NCBI GenBank assembly: GCA_934621705.1
Contig: CAKTUP010000050.1
Coordinates: forward strand, 1-13,579
Reading direction: 5' to 3'
From: an uncultured Petrimonas sp.
Lineage (GTDB): Bacteria; Bacteroidota; Bacteroidia; Bacteroidales; Dysgonomonadaceae
Length of the DNA stretch: 13,579 bases
The notes below the pieces were generated by a model. It saw nothing but the letters and a program-made list of their open reading frames with translations, was not told the origin of the DNA and made no database searches. Shown in pieces: positions 1-7,248 of this stretch. Numbering within the stretch: the stretch's first letter is position 1; each line of letters starts with the position of its first letter. The position numbers and the translations under genes are program-made.

Positions 1-461
1 TCATCTATTTTCTCCGGTTTTACCCAAGGAGCAAACCGTTTTATTGGTTTTCCGTTTCTGTCTATCAAAAACTTCTCAAAGTTCCAGCGGATGCGGCTGC
101 CAAATAAATATTTTAGCTTGCTTTTCAGAAACTTGTAAATCGGATGAGTGTTTTCTCCATTTACTTCTATTTTGGAAAACATCGGAAAAGTAACTCCGTA
201 ATTCAACAAACATCCTTCCGAAATTGATTTCTCGTCACCCGGTTCCTGATTGGCAAACTGATTGCAGGGAAATCCAAGAATTACAAAACCTTGTTCGCGG
301 TATTTGGCATATATTTTTTCTAATCCTTCCAACTGCGGGGTTAATCCGCACTTGCTGGCAGTGTTGACAACCAGAATATATTTCCCCCGAAAATCGGATA
401 GTTGCACTTCCTGCCCCTTAATATTTTTCGCCGAGAACTGATAAAAATCGGATAAAGTCAT
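1..461 (-). CDS. Glutathione peroxidase family thiol peroxidase, cytoplasmic (C-terminus beyond window)
   Basis: The first 153 codons of a GPx-family protein are visible, and the gene continues past the left edge. The family reduces hydroperoxides. The peroxidatic residue is Cys38 in the motif ASKCGLTPQ. The tetrad partners Gln68 (FPCNQF) and Trp126 (RWNFEKF) are present. Cys84 (EGCLLNYGV) sits where thioredoxin-type GPx enzymes carry their resolving cysteine. Thioredoxin is therefore a likelier reductant than glutathione, which is an inference from family knowledge. There is no signal peptide, so it should be cytosolic. Its ATG lies 18 nt after the ung stop codon on the same strand, so the two are probably co-transcribed as a DNA-repair/peroxide-defence pair. 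A second GPx, with a lipoprotein signal, starts at 7974. Confidence 0.93.
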   Translation of the reverse strand, partial: MTLSDFYQFSAKNIKGQEVQLSDFRGKYILVVNTASKCGLTPQLEGLEKIYAKYREQGFVILGFPCNQFANQEPGDEKSISEGCLLNYGVTFPMFSKIEVNGENTHPIYKFLKSKLKYLFGSRIRWNFEKFLIDRNGKPIKRFAPWVKPEKID

Positions 462-479
462 CTGAAAACTTGTTTTTTG

Positions 480-1142
480 TTACCAATTTATTGGCGAAAG
501 GCCATTTGCCTGCAAATAAGCATTCGCTTTGCTAAAATGCTTATTTCCAAAGAATCCCCGATGAGCAGACAGTGGCGAAGGATGTGGTGACTTTAACACG
601 AGATGTCTATTCGCATCAATATTCTCTCCTTTTCGTTGCGCGTACGCGCCCCAAAGAATGAAGACCAAATTTTCGCGCTCGTTCGCCAAGTGATAAATAG
701 CGGAATCGGTAAATTCTTCCCAACCTTTATATTGGTGCGAACCGGCTTGATGAGCGCGAACCGTAAGTGTTGCATTCAATAAAAGTACCCCTTGCCTACT
801 CCATCGCTCCAAATTTCCCGATTTGGGAATGGGCAAACCTAAATCGTTGTTGATTTCCTTGTAAATATTGACTAACGACGGCGGAATTTGCACACCATCG
901 TTCACCGAGAAACACAATCCATGGGCTTGTCCCGGTTCGTGATACGGGTCCTGCCCCACAATTACTACTTTCACCTGATGGAAAGGACATTGATCAAAAG
1001 CGTTGAAAATCAGCTTCGCCGGTGGATAAATAGTTCGTGTAGAATATTCCTGGCGTACAAAATCGGTCAGCGATTTAAAATAGGGTTTTTCAAATTCATC
1101 TTTCAGTCTTTGTTTCCAACTTTCGTCAATCTTTACAGACAT
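480..1142 (-). CDS. ung: Uracil-DNA glycosylase, family 1
   Basis: A 220-residue protein of normal Ung length. It removes uracil from DNA, arising from dUTP incorporation or cytosine deamination, as the first step of base-excision repair in the cytoplasm. The water-activating motif GQDPYH is at residues 63-68 (Asp65 is the catalytic base). The middle uracil-pocket segment LLLNATLTV is present, and the DNA-intercalation loop HPSPLSA is at 187-193 with the expected His187. Nothing is truncated. A Bacteroidota-type promoter lies at 1164-1195, and the ATG at 1142 is about 20 nt downstream of its -7 element. The downstream GPx gene follows after 18 nt. Upstream, asnA is separated from it by a large hairpin, so ung probably begins its own transcript. 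Confidence 0.97.
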   Translation of the reverse strand: MSVKIDESWKQRLKDEFEKPYFKSLTDFVRQEYSTRTIYPPAKLIFNAFDQCPFHQVKVVIVGQDPYHEPGQAHGLCFSVNDGVQIPPSLVNIYKEINNDLGLPIPKSGNLERWSRQGVLLLNATLTVRAHQAGSHQYKGWEEFTDSAIYHLANERENLVFILWGAYAQRKGENIDANRHLVLKSPHPSPLSAHRGFFGNKHFSKANAYLQANGLSPINW

Positions 1143-1163
1143 AATACATGGGGTTTAGATTTG

Positions 1164-1195
1164 TAAAAGTATAAAAAAAGTATTAATTGGGCAAA
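1164..1195 (-). promoter_or_regulatory. Bacteroidota-type promoter for ung
   Basis: Read on the minus strand: TTTG (1192-1195), 20 nt spacer, then TACTTTTA (1164-1171). This matches the TTTG/TAnnTTTG consensus except for the last base of the -7 box. The -33 box overlaps the outer foot of the hairpin at 1194-1304. Confidence 0.5.
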
Positions 1196-1304
1196 AGATA
1201 AAAGAACAAGGAACAAAGACGGTTTCTTCATCTTTGTCAAAGTTTTAAACTTTGACAAAGTTAAGTGAATTGGTTGCGTCTTTACTCCTTGCTCTTTATT
1301 CTTT
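1194..1304 (-). repeat. 111-nt nested inverted repeat between asnA and ung
   Basis: The core is a perfect 13-bp hairpin, CTTTGTCAAAGTT with loop TTA and its complement (1232-1260). Around it, arms 1201-1221 and 1277-1297 pair at 18 of 21 positions. All three mismatches (1206/1292, 1213/1285, 1214/1284) are A-C in plus-strand RNA but G-U in minus-strand RNA, the direction of asnA transcription. Five more pairs follow (1194-1198 with 1300-1304) after a 2-nt internal loop. It starts 12 nt past the asnA stop. There is no strong T-tract, so it is not a textbook intrinsic terminator. It could be a terminator/processing structure for asnA mRNA or a short repetitive element. Confidence 0.75.
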
Positions 1305-1316
1305 GTTCTAAAAAAT

Positions 1317-2354
1317 TCAAATCAGAAAAATATCGTTTTCGGCAGCCTCTTTTCTCATTTCCTTCGACCAGATACTTGCCTGAATTTCACCGATATGCGC
1401 TTTTCTCAAATAATACATACACAAGCGGGACTGCCCAATTCCACCTCCGATGGAAAGCGGAAGTTCGTCGTTTATCAATCGTTTGTGAAAATATAGATTC
1501 AGTTTTTCTTCCTGATCTCTGATCTTCAACTGCCTTTTCAACGCTTGCTTATCCACGCGAATTCCCATCGATGACAGTTCCACCGCTCTTTCGAGCACGG
1601 AATTCCAGACCAGCAAATCGCCGTTCAATCCTTCGAAACCTTCTTCGTTGAGCGTTGTCCAATCGTCATAATCGGCCGAACGGCCATCGTGCGGCTCGCC
1701 GTTGGACAAATTCCCACCGATACCGATAACAAAAACGGCCCCACATTCTTTTGCAATGGCGTCTTCACGCTCTTTTACCGTCAGGTTCGGGTATTTTTGC
1801 AACAAATCTTCGGAAGAAATAAAAGTTATTTCGCGCGGAAGTTCGGGTTTTAGTTCCGGGAAAGCTTCGTGAACTAAATATTCGGTACGGAGCATGGCGC
1901 TGTAAATGCGTTTCACCACATCTTTCAGAAAAGAAATATTTCTATCTCCTTCATCTATAGTCATTTCCCAATCCCACTGATCCACATAAAGCGAGTGCAG
2001 ATTGTCCAGTTCTTCATCGGCGCGAATAGCGTTCATATCGGTATAAATTCCGTATCCTTTCTCAATTCCGTAATCGGCAAGCGTCATCCGCTTCCACTTG
2101 GCCAACGAATGCACGATTTCGGCAACCGTGTCGTTCATATCCTTGATGGGAAAACTGACGGGACGTTCCACTCCGTTTAAATCGTCGTTGATTCCGGTTC
2201 CTTTTTCCACGAAAAGTGGTGCGGTAACTCGTCGCAAACGCAGTTCCGATGCTAAATTCTGCTGAAAAAAGTCTTTGATTTTCTTGATCCCGAGTTCAGT
2301 CTGGCTCAGGTTTAACAGTGGTTTATATCCTTTTGGGATGATCAGGTTCGGCAT
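1317..2354 (-). CDS. asnA: Aspartate-ammonia ligase (asparagine synthetase A)
   Basis: A 345-residue class-II aminoacyl-tRNA-synthetase-like enzyme that makes asparagine from aspartate, ammonia and ATP in the cytoplasm. Recognisable family segments, in order: ELRLRRVTAPLFV near the N-terminus, the VHSLAKWKRMTLADY block, DMNAIRADEELDNLHSLYVD (substrate and ATP contacts), FVIGIGGNLS, the SSMGIRVD block, and the C-terminal GGGIGQSRLCMYYLRKAHIG motif. I place the start at the ATG at 2354, giving the MPNLIIPKGYKPLL N-terminus usual for Bacteroidales AsnA. An in-frame TTG at 2384 would add 10 residues, but it lies inside the promoter -7 element and cannot be in the mRNA. The gene has its own promoter (2382-2412) and is separated from pyrD by 118 bp. 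Confidence 0.97.
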   Translation of the reverse strand: MPNLIIPKGYKPLLNLSQTELGIKKIKDFFQQNLASELRLRRVTAPLFVEKGTGINDDLNGVERPVSFPIKDMNDTVAEIVHSLAKWKRMTLADYGIEKGYGIYTDMNAIRADEELDNLHSLYVDQWDWEMTIDEGDRNISFLKDVVKRIYSAMLRTEYLVHEAFPELKPELPREITFISSEDLLQKYPNLTVKEREDAIAKECGAVFVIGIGGNLSNGEPHDGRSADYDDWTTLNEEGFEGLNGDLLVWNSVLERAVELSSMGIRVDKQALKRQLKIRDQEEKLNLYFHKRLINDELPLSIGGGIGQSRLCMYYLRKAHIGEIQASIWSKEMRKEAAENDIFLI

Positions 2355-2381
2355 GCTGTATCTTTTAGATGTAATAATCGG

Positions 2382-2412
2382 CAAAGATATATCAATTATT
2401 CAAATTGTCAAA
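2382..2412 (-). promoter_or_regulatory. Perfect Bacteroidota promoter for asnA
   Basis: On the minus strand the TTTG at 2409-2412 is followed by exactly 19 nt and then TATCTTTG at 2382-2389, a full match to TTTG-N19-TAnnTTTG. The predicted transcription start is a few bases downstream (around 2375-2378), giving a short leader before the ATG at 2354. Confidence 0.8.
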
Positions 2413-2442
2413 TATTTTTGAGATAAATACTCATTTTGACAA
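2405..2442. promoter_or_regulatory. Dyad overlapping the asnA -33 box
   Basis: Arms TTGTCAAA (2405-2412) and TTTGACAA (2435-2442) enclose an inner TGAG/CTCA pair (2419-2422, 2430-2433). The left arm contains the asnA -33 TTTG, so a protein bound here could control asnA. As RNA it could also be a weak pyrD 3' hairpin, since pyrD ends at 2473 on the same strand. The same eight-base arms recur in the hairpin on the other side of asnA (1234-1241 and 1251-1258). Confidence 0.4.
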
Positions 2443-2472
2443 ATTATTGAATATAATAAAATCAAAAATACG

Positions 2473-3384
2473 CTATAAGTTGAGTTTACCTATTATTTCG
2501 CTGATATGTTTTATGTTGTGTCTGTCCATATAATCAACAATTCCATCGATCACCTTCATGGAAATAGCCGGGTCGATAAAGTTGTAAGTTCCTATTTGTA
2601 TGGCAGTTGAGCCGGCAAGCATAAATTCGATAGCATCGGCAGTGTTGCAAATGCCGCCCATCCCGATAATCGGAATTTTCACCGCATTATACACTTGCCA
2701 AACCATCCGCAAAGCGATGGGTTTTATGCAGGGTCCCGATAAACCTCCGGTTATGGTAGAAAGTTTTGGTCTCCGTGTTTCCGCATCGATAGCCATTCCC
2801 AGAAATGTGTTTACCAGCGAAACCGAATCTGCGCCTTCGTCTTCAATGGCACGAGCGATTTCTGTTACGTCGGTAACATTGGGAGACAGCTTCACTATCA
2901 GCGTTTTGGGATAAACTTTACGAACCGCTTTGGTTACGTTCGCCGCCGATTGCCACGAAGTTCCAAAAGCCATTCCGCCTTCTTTTATGTTGGGGCACGA
3001 AATATTGAGCTCAATGGCGGGAATTTTTTCCAAATCGACTAATCGCTCCGTACATTTCACGTAATCTTCTACAGTTGAGCCGGATACGTTAACAATAATA
3101 TGCGTATTATAGTCTTTTATGGTGGGATAAAGGTGTTCGGCAAAATAATCTACGCCCTTGTTTTGCAGCCCGACGGAGTTGAGCATTCCAGAAGGCGTTT
3201 CCGCCATTCTCGGATAATCGTTGCCTTGTCGCGGTTCCAATGTTGTTCCTTTCACAAAAATGCCGCCCAACCGGTTTAAATCGATAAAATCGGCGTACTC
3301 CGTTCCGTAACCGAAGGTTCCCGACGCGGTGGTTACCGGATTTTGCAACTCCAGGTTTCCTATGTTTACTTTTAATCTATCCAT
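2473..3384 (-). CDS. pyrD: Dihydroorotate dehydrogenase, class 1B catalytic subunit
   Basis: A 303-residue TIM-barrel flavoprotein (FMN) that oxidises dihydroorotate to orotate, step four of de novo pyrimidine synthesis. Visible family landmarks are ASGTFGYG near residue 20, the NSVGLQNKG segment, the [11 protein letters not shown] segment with the active-site cysteine that marks class 1 enzymes (class 2 use serine), [19 protein letters not shown] and the C-terminal FMN-phosphate loop [13 protein letters not shown] followed by [10 protein letters not shown]. Class 1B is assigned because pyrK lies immediately upstream and overlaps pyrD by 13 nt (3372-3384), which suggests translational coupling of the two subunits of the NAD-linked complex. 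The two genes share the promoter in front of pyrK. Confidence 0.96.
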   Translation of the reverse strand: MDRLKVNIGNLELQNPVTTASGTFGYGTEYADFIDLNRLGGIFVKGTTLEPRQGNDYPRMAETPSGMLNSVGLQNKGVDYFAEHLYPTIKDYNTHIIVNVSGSTVEDYVKCTERLVDLEKIPAIELNISCPNIKEGGMAFGTSWQSAANVTKAVRKVYPKTLIVKLSPNVTDVTEIARAIEDEGADSVSLVNTFLGMAIDAETRRPKLSTITGGLSGPCIKPIALRMVWQVYNAVKIPIIGMGGICNTADAIEFMLAGSTAIQIGTYNFIDPAISMKVIDGIVDYMDRHNIKHISEIIGKLNL

Positions 3385-4145
3385 GTGAGTTCGTTGATGT
3401 TAAAAACAGGGCCTTCGGTGCAGGAGCACAGGTTTCCTCGTGTTGTTTTTTCGATGCAGCACAAACAGGCTCCGAAACCGCAAGCCATCAGGTTTTCGAG
3501 CGATACTTCACACCCGATCCCGTTTTCGTGCGCATATTTGGCTACAGCCACCATCATAGGTTTCGGGCCGCAGGTGTAAATGAAATCGTATTTCTTGTTC
3601 TGCAAGACAGAATGATGCGTAACAAAGCCTTTTTCGCCAAACGATCCGTCTTCGGTAGTGCAATAAACGGTTCCGTACTTTTCGAAATCGGTTAGTTGCA
3701 GAATATCTCTTTCGGAGCGTCCGCCCAGCAGAAAATCGGGCGAAAACCCTTTCTCACTGAGTTTTTTACCCAAGAAAAGCATGGGTGCAGTGCCCACTCC
3801 ACCGCCCACGAGCAGGAATTTGCCGTTTTGTTGCGGAATAGTGAAAGAATTTCCCAACGGAAAAATAATGTTCGTGGTTTCTCCTGCCTGTGTTTCGCAA
3901 ATTTTACGCGTTCCTTCTCCAATTTGCTGGATCAGAAGCCACATTTCGTTCTTTTCCTTGTCAACGAAGTTGATGGATATTGGCCTTCGTAGAAATATAT
4001 TGGGTGAATTGTCCACTAAAATCTGCACAAATTGTCCCGGAAACATATCGGGCAATGCTTCATTATCTGCCGGAGCAACCTTAATAAGGTTATTCTGGTA
4101 ATTCAGTTGTTCGTTGGAGCGAACAGTGAAATCGATTACTTTCAT
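3372..4145 (-). CDS. pyrK: Dihydroorotate dehydrogenase electron transfer subunit
   Basis: A 257-residue FAD and [2Fe-2S] protein of the ferredoxin-reductase type. It passes electrons from PyrD's FMN to NAD+ in the class 1B complex. The N-terminal FAD-binding barrel has the LRRPISIN motif. The nucleotide-binding domain has [16 protein letters not shown], then YTCGPKPMM. The C-terminal cluster ligands fit C222-x4-C227-x2-C230 and C242 just before EGPVF. Extra cysteines at 229 and 240 sit in the cluster region but are not the usual ligands. The ORF ends inside the first codons of pyrD. The start ATG at 4145 lies about 20 nt downstream of a perfect -7 box. Length and domain order are normal. Confidence 0.96.
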   Translation of the reverse strand: MKVIDFTVRSNEQLNYQNNLIKVAPADNEALPDMFPGQFVQILVDNSPNIFLRRPISINFVDKEKNEMWLLIQQIGEGTRKICETQAGETTNIIFPLGNSFTIPQQNGKFLLVGGGVGTAPMLFLGKKLSEKGFSPDFLLGGRSERDILQLTDFEKYGTVYCTTEDGSFGEKGFVTHHSVLQNKKYDFIYTCGPKPMMVAVAKYAHENGIGCEVSLENLMACGFGACLCCIEKTTRGNLCSCTEGPVFNINELTWID

Positions 4146-4167
4146 CGGTGAAAAACTTTATAGAGTA

Positions 4168-4175
4168 CAAATTTA
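4168..4175 (-). promoter_or_regulatory. -7 element of the pyrK-pyrD promoter
   Basis: The minus strand reads TAAATTTG, a perfect TAnnTTTG box 22 nt upstream of the pyrK ATG. No good TTTG is present 19-21 nt further upstream, so the promoter is only half supported. Confidence 0.5.
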
Positions 4176-4206
4176 CACTATAATTTTCAATTCCCGTGCA
4201 GGCGTT

Positions 4207-4244
4207 CAAAATAAAACCGGACTTGCAACAAGCAAACCCGGCTT
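4207..4244 (-). terminator. Intrinsic terminator after the exported methyltransferase gene
   Basis: On the minus strand, AAGCCGG (4238-4244) pairs with CCGGTTT (4214-4220, one G-U). An inner CTTG/CAAG pair closes a TTG loop, with a 5/1 internal bulge. The 3' side runs straight into TTTTATTTT. It lies about 50 nt past the stop at 4296 and just upstream of the pyrK promoter, separating the two units. Confidence 0.65.
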
Positions 4245-4295
4245 CAACATATTATTAAAGAATATCTTATGTCTTATTCAAACAGATTCGTTTTT

Positions 4296-4829
4296 CTATT
4301 TCTTTTTGTTGGGAACCGTCCACATATACACAGTTCTGCCGTCAACCGAAATTTGTTTATCGGGTTTCCAGTCGCCCATATCGAAAGCGTGAGAAACAAC
4401 GCGGCTTCCGGGTTTCATTTCGGCCAGGATTTTGGGTTTTAGCTGCAAATTCACGTCGGGAAGCAGGTAAAGCGTCAGCACCGAAGCTTTACTGAAATCG
4501 AAATCGAAAAGATTGCCTTCGTAAAATTTCACCTTCTTCTCAACTCCTTTTTCTTTAGCATTTTCATTGGCTTCCTTAATTCTTTCAGGATTTAAATCAA
4601 CACCAATTCCTGTAGCGCCGTATTTTTTTGCTGCTGTTACAACAATGCGGCCGTCGCCACATCCCAGATCATACACCACATCGTTCTTGCCAACCTTGCC
4701 CAGGTCCAGCATCGCTTCAACTACATCCATCGGAGTAGGCACATAGGGAACGTCAAGATTCAACTGGGCATTTAACTGCGTAAATCCCAGCGTGAATACT
4801 AAAACTAACAAATACTTGATTGATTTCAT
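4296..4829 (-). CDS. Class I SAM-dependent methyltransferase with an N-terminal signal peptide
   Basis: 177 residues. Residues 1-21 form a classical signal peptide: Lys at 2 and 5, hydrophobic core YLLVLVFTLGF, and predicted cleavage at LNA|QL. The mature part is a small Rossmann methyltransferase. VPYVPTPMDVVEAML precedes motif I VVYDLGCGDGRIV (51-63), followed by an acidic post-I position in GIGVDLNPERI, and later LTLYLLPDVNLQLKP and PGSRVVSHAFDMGDW. The YVPTP segment plus DLGCGDGRIV resembles the FAM173-like protein-lysine methyltransferase group, but the substrate is unknown. Export is odd because SAM is cytoplasmic. The segment could be a membrane anchor rather than a cleaved signal. It stands alone between the permease gene and its terminator at 4207-4244. 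Confidence 0.85.
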   Translation of the reverse strand: MKSIKYLLVLVFTLGFTQLNAQLNLDVPYVPTPMDVVEAMLDLGKVGKNDVVYDLGCGDGRIVVTAAKKYGATGIGVDLNPERIKEANENAKEKGVEKKVKFYEGNLFDFDFSKASVLTLYLLPDVNLQLKPKILAEMKPGSRVVSHAFDMGDWKPDKQISVDGRTVYMWTVPNKKK

Positions 4830-4888
4830 GTTTGCGTAATTTTAATTGTTAGAAAATAAGAATCTTATATTATTAATCGATTATTGAT

Positions 4889-4920
4889 GTTAATTGTTCA
4901 GTGAACAAGAAATAATTAAC
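4889..4920. promoter_or_regulatory. Dyad between permease stop and methyltransferase start
   Basis: The palindrome TTGTTCA-G-TGAACAA (4894-4908) lies within wider arms GTTAATT (4889-4895) and AATTAAC (4914-4920). It is 12 nt past the permease stop on the minus strand and about 60 nt upstream of the methyltransferase ATG. It could be a weak terminator or an operator. No clear -7/-33 promoter was found for the methyltransferase gene. Confidence 0.35.
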
Positions 4921-4932
4921 ATTTTCAGTTTG

Positions 4933-6351
4933 TTAATTTCTCTTTTTCGAAACTTTGTTTTTGAAAAGCAGATAGAAAATCAGTCCGATTACCAACAGCG
5001 CCACGCCCAGCAAAGCGCCTTTTCCGGTATAAGTTAAGCTTGAATACAATAAGTAAGCGCAGAATCCGATGAATAAGATTGGCGTAACCGGATACAGCGG
5101 AACTTTAAACGGCCGCGCCACAACGGGCATCTTTGCCCGCAGCACCATAAGACTGATGCCGGTGCACAAAAAGAAAAACCAGAATACGGGCGCCGTGAAA
5201 TCCACCATCGATTCAAATCCGTTTCGCGTAAACGCTCCGAAAATGATAAGCAAAGTTGCAATAATACCTTGCAATATGAGCGAATTTACCGGCGCCGATT
5301 TTTTCCCGTTCCACTTTCCGAGAAACGAAAACAGACTGAAATCTTTTCCCAGCGCGTAATTCGATCGCGCCCCCGTGAAAATGGTTGTATTTAAGGATGT
5401 TAACGCTGACAACGACACCAGCGTACCTATTAAAACAACTCCCTTTTCACCCAGCGTAGCCCGCATCATATCTACTCCCACGGCATCGGAAGCGGCCATT
5501 CCCTGAAGCCCCAACACGTTCAGAAAAGCCATATTTATGAGAACATACACCAGCGTTATGACCAAAATACTCGTAACCAGCACAAACGCCATGTTTTTGC
5601 TGCCGGTCTTCAGTTCCGATGAAATATAGGCTGCTTCGTTCCATCCGCCAAAAGTGAGCAGAACAAAGATAAGAGCTAAGCTAAGGGTTGAGAAAGATGA
5701 TGTTAGAACAGGTTCCTGAGTCGCCACGACCGGAGTATTGGGTTCCACGAAGAATCCCACCGCGATAATTATCAGTATGCCGACGAACTGCAATGCCGTC
5801 AACAGTTTTTGAAGTCCGGTTCCGAATTGAATGCCCAGAATATTGATCAGGGTGAGAACAACTACAACCAGTATGGCATAAAAAGAGGCGGAATATTCTC
5901 CCAGCGAGAGCAGTTGCGACATATAATCGCCGGCAATGTAGGCGAGCAGGGCGATGGAACCTGTTTGAATTACCGTGATGCGCGCCCAGGCGAACAGAAA
6001 AGAAAATCCTTTTCCGAATGCGGTTTTTAGAAAGTGGTAATCGCCACCCGCGCTGGGGAAAGCGGAACTAAGTTCCGAATAACAGAGCGCTCCGATGAGT
6101 GAAACAAGTCCGCCCATTACCCAAACGCCCGCGAACCAAAGCCAATCGGGCGAATTGGCGGCAACCACCGAAGGTGTTCTGAAAATTCCTGCCCCAATTA
6201 CGATGCCAATGATAAGAACGATGGCATCAATAAGGCGCAACGCAGGTTTAGGAGCCTCAAGCGGGCAGGTTTCGTTTTGTTCTGAAGATAAATGGCGATT
6301 CACTGTGGATTCGCCGGGTGAGTTTGTGCTATTTTCTTGCATCGATAACAT
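4933..6351 (-). CDS. APC-superfamily amino acid permease
   Basis: A 472-residue inner-membrane transporter. After a soluble, Ser/Asn-rich N-terminal tail of about 37 residues, the first membrane segment carries the APC signature IGIVIGAGIFRTPSVVA. About twelve hydrophobic segments follow, ending with a Lys/Arg-rich tail (LLFKNKVSKKRN). Other family marks are GALCYSELSSAFPSAGGDYHFLK after helix 2 and FGGWNEAAYISSELKTGSKN in the middle loop, as in the LAT/ethanolamine-type APC branch. Substrate cannot be read from the sequence. Codons 1 (6351) and 4 (6342) are both ATG; I keep the longer form. The predicted promoter is about 170 nt upstream, so the mRNA has a long leader with a large inverted repeat. 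Confidence 0.9.
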   Translation of the reverse strand: MLSMQENSTNSPGESTVNRHLSSEQNETCPLEAPKPALRLIDAIVLIIGIVIGAGIFRTPSVVAANSPDWLWFAGVWVMGGLVSLIGALCYSELSSAFPSAGGDYHFLKTAFGKGFSFLFAWARITVIQTGSIALLAYIAGDYMSQLLSLGEYSASFYAILVVVVLTLINILGIQFGTGLQKLLTALQFVGILIIIAVGFFVEPNTPVVATQEPVLTSSFSTLSLALIFVLLTFGGWNEAAYISSELKTGSKNMAFVLVTSILVITLVYVLINMAFLNVLGLQGMAASDAVGVDMMRATLGEKGVVLIGTLVSLSALTSLNTTIFTGARSNYALGKDFSLFSFLGKWNGKKSAPVNSLILQGIIATLLIIFGAFTRNGFESMVDFTAPVFWFFFLCTGISLMVLRAKMPVVARPFKVPLYPVTPILFIGFCAYLLYSSLTYTGKGALLGVALLVIGLIFYLLFKNKVSKKRN

Positions 6352-6420
6352 TTTAGAGACTTAAAATGATAAGTCCGGTGGAAAATAGTAGTCATACCGA
6401 AAGAAAAAACCGGTATTTTT

Positions 6421-6514
6421 TCACATAACTGACAATATCTTATTTTTTGAATCAACTATTTTCGAAACAGCTATAAAATTCAATGAATTTATAACAATTG
6501 ATCAGTTATTGTGA
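6421..6514 (-). promoter_or_regulatory. Structured 5' leader of the permease mRNA
   Basis: Arms 6421-6436 and 6497-6514 are complementary over 16 bp with two single-base bulges (TCACATAACTGA/TCAGTTATTGTGA, then CAAT/ATTG). An inner TTGAAT/ATTCAA pair lies at 6447-6452 and 6478-6483. On the minus strand the predicted transcription start falls at the outer edge of the right arm, so the mRNA would begin with this stem. A further ATACCG/CGGTAT hairpin (6394-6416) follows in the leader. It matches no riboswitch class I can recognise. Confidence 0.45.
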
Positions 6515-6518
6515 AATT

Positions 6519-6526
6519 CAAAGATA
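6519..6526 (-). promoter_or_regulatory. -7 element of the permease promoter
   Basis: The minus strand reads TATCTTTG, a perfect TAnnTTTG. A GTTG 21 nt upstream (6548-6551) is a three-of-four match to the -33 TTTG. Confidence 0.55.
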
Positions 6527-6607
6527 CAAATAATAAAACGTAATTCGCAACGTGTTTTTAGTTGTTTAACATTTTATAAAATTGTTTCAAATAAATGAAA
6601 ATTTCTG

Positions 6608-6636
6608 TCCGTTTGGGAAATTTTGAAGTAAACGGA
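6608..6636 (-). terminator. Possible weak terminator after the Xre gene
   Basis: TCCGTTT (6608-6614) and AAACGGA (6630-6636) form a 7-bp stem with a 15-nt loop, 55 nt past the Xre stop on the minus strand. The following sequence is T-rich but interrupted. A competing pair, GGGAAATT with AATTCCC (6615-6622, 6644-6650), overlaps it. The remaining DNA from 6527 to 6690 shows nothing else I can name. Confidence 0.3.
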
Positions 6637-6690
6637 AAAGGATAATTCCCGTTTTCGAAGAAAAAGCTAAAATGTCGAAAAGAAGATAAA

Positions 6691-7149
6691 TTATTTAACC
6701 GGATGCGGGATAAAAGTCTCAAACGTGTTATCGTTGTAGTAAATAATTATCTGGCTGATTTTTTTATCATAGTTTTTTTGCAGTTCAGTAATTTTATTTT
6801 CAGCCTGTTGACTGCTTCTTTCGGGTTTGTTAACCTCAATTCCTTCCTGTTTTGGAGCAATTTCTTTCTCTCGGGTCGTAATAATTGGGCTCTGATTAAA
6901 TAAATCGTGCTCTTTAGGGATAGAATCAATATCGAATCCATCTCTATACATTTGTCCGGAACCATTGATCAACCATTCGGTATTGATGTACGGCATTTCC
7001 GATAAAATTTTGGAAACGACATCAAGGCTCGGATTATTTCTTCCGTTTAATATATGAGAAATATTGGCCCGGTTAATCTGGAGCCTGTCGGCAAATTTAG
7101 CCGGAGTCAGATTTTCGTTCTCCATTATTTGTCTGATTCGTTCTCTCAT
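6691..7149 (-). CDS. Xre-family helix-turn-helix transcriptional regulator
   Basis: 152 residues. The N-terminal lambda-repressor-like HTH covers about residues 1-68. Helices 2-3 are LTPAKFADRLQINRANISHILNG with conserved ISHILNGRNNPSLD, then the INTEWLINGSGQMY motif usual in Bacteroidales members. The middle (about 75-125) is low-complexity, charged and probably flexible. A conserved-looking tail KKISQIIIYYNDNTFETFIP closes the protein. It probably binds DNA as a dimer; its targets are unknown. A 21-bp dyad lies about 100 nt upstream (7249-7269), a candidate autoregulatory operator. There is no toxin gene beside it, so a toxin-antitoxin role is not supported. Start ATG 7149 sits about 50 nt below a perfect -7 box. 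Confidence 0.88.
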   Translation of the reverse strand: MRERIRQIMENENLTPAKFADRLQINRANISHILNGRNNPSLDVVSKILSEMPYINTEWLINGSGQMYRDGFDIDSIPKEHDLFNQSPIITTREKEIAPKQEGIEVNKPERSSQQAENKITELQKNYDKKISQIIIYYNDNTFETFIPHPVK

Positions 7150-7198
7150 GATGTAAGAATATAAATAATGAATAAATATTCAGCTTGTTATTTCAATA

Positions 7199-7206
7199 CA
7201 AATGTA
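7199..7206 (-). promoter_or_regulatory. -7 element of the Xre gene promoter
   Basis: The minus strand reads TACATTTG, a perfect TAnnTTTG, with TTTC 20 nt upstream as a three-of-four -33 match. The same octamer recurs on this strand at 7279-7286 and 7303-7310, but those copies lack a -33 box at proper spacing. Confidence 0.5.
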
Positions 7207-7248
7207 TAAAACAATATTTACAAAAAGAAATTATTGTGAGATATATTT

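Noticed and set aside
6394..6421. Plus-strand intrinsic terminator (ATACCG/CGGTAT followed by a T-run)
   Set aside because: No plus-strand gene lies upstream that would need it. In context it is within the minus-strand permease leader, so I list it there only as a hairpin.
6691..7149. Xre protein as the antitoxin of a toxin-antitoxin pair
   Set aside because: No toxin-sized partner ORF is adjacent on either strand, and the protein has the domain layout of a solo regulator.
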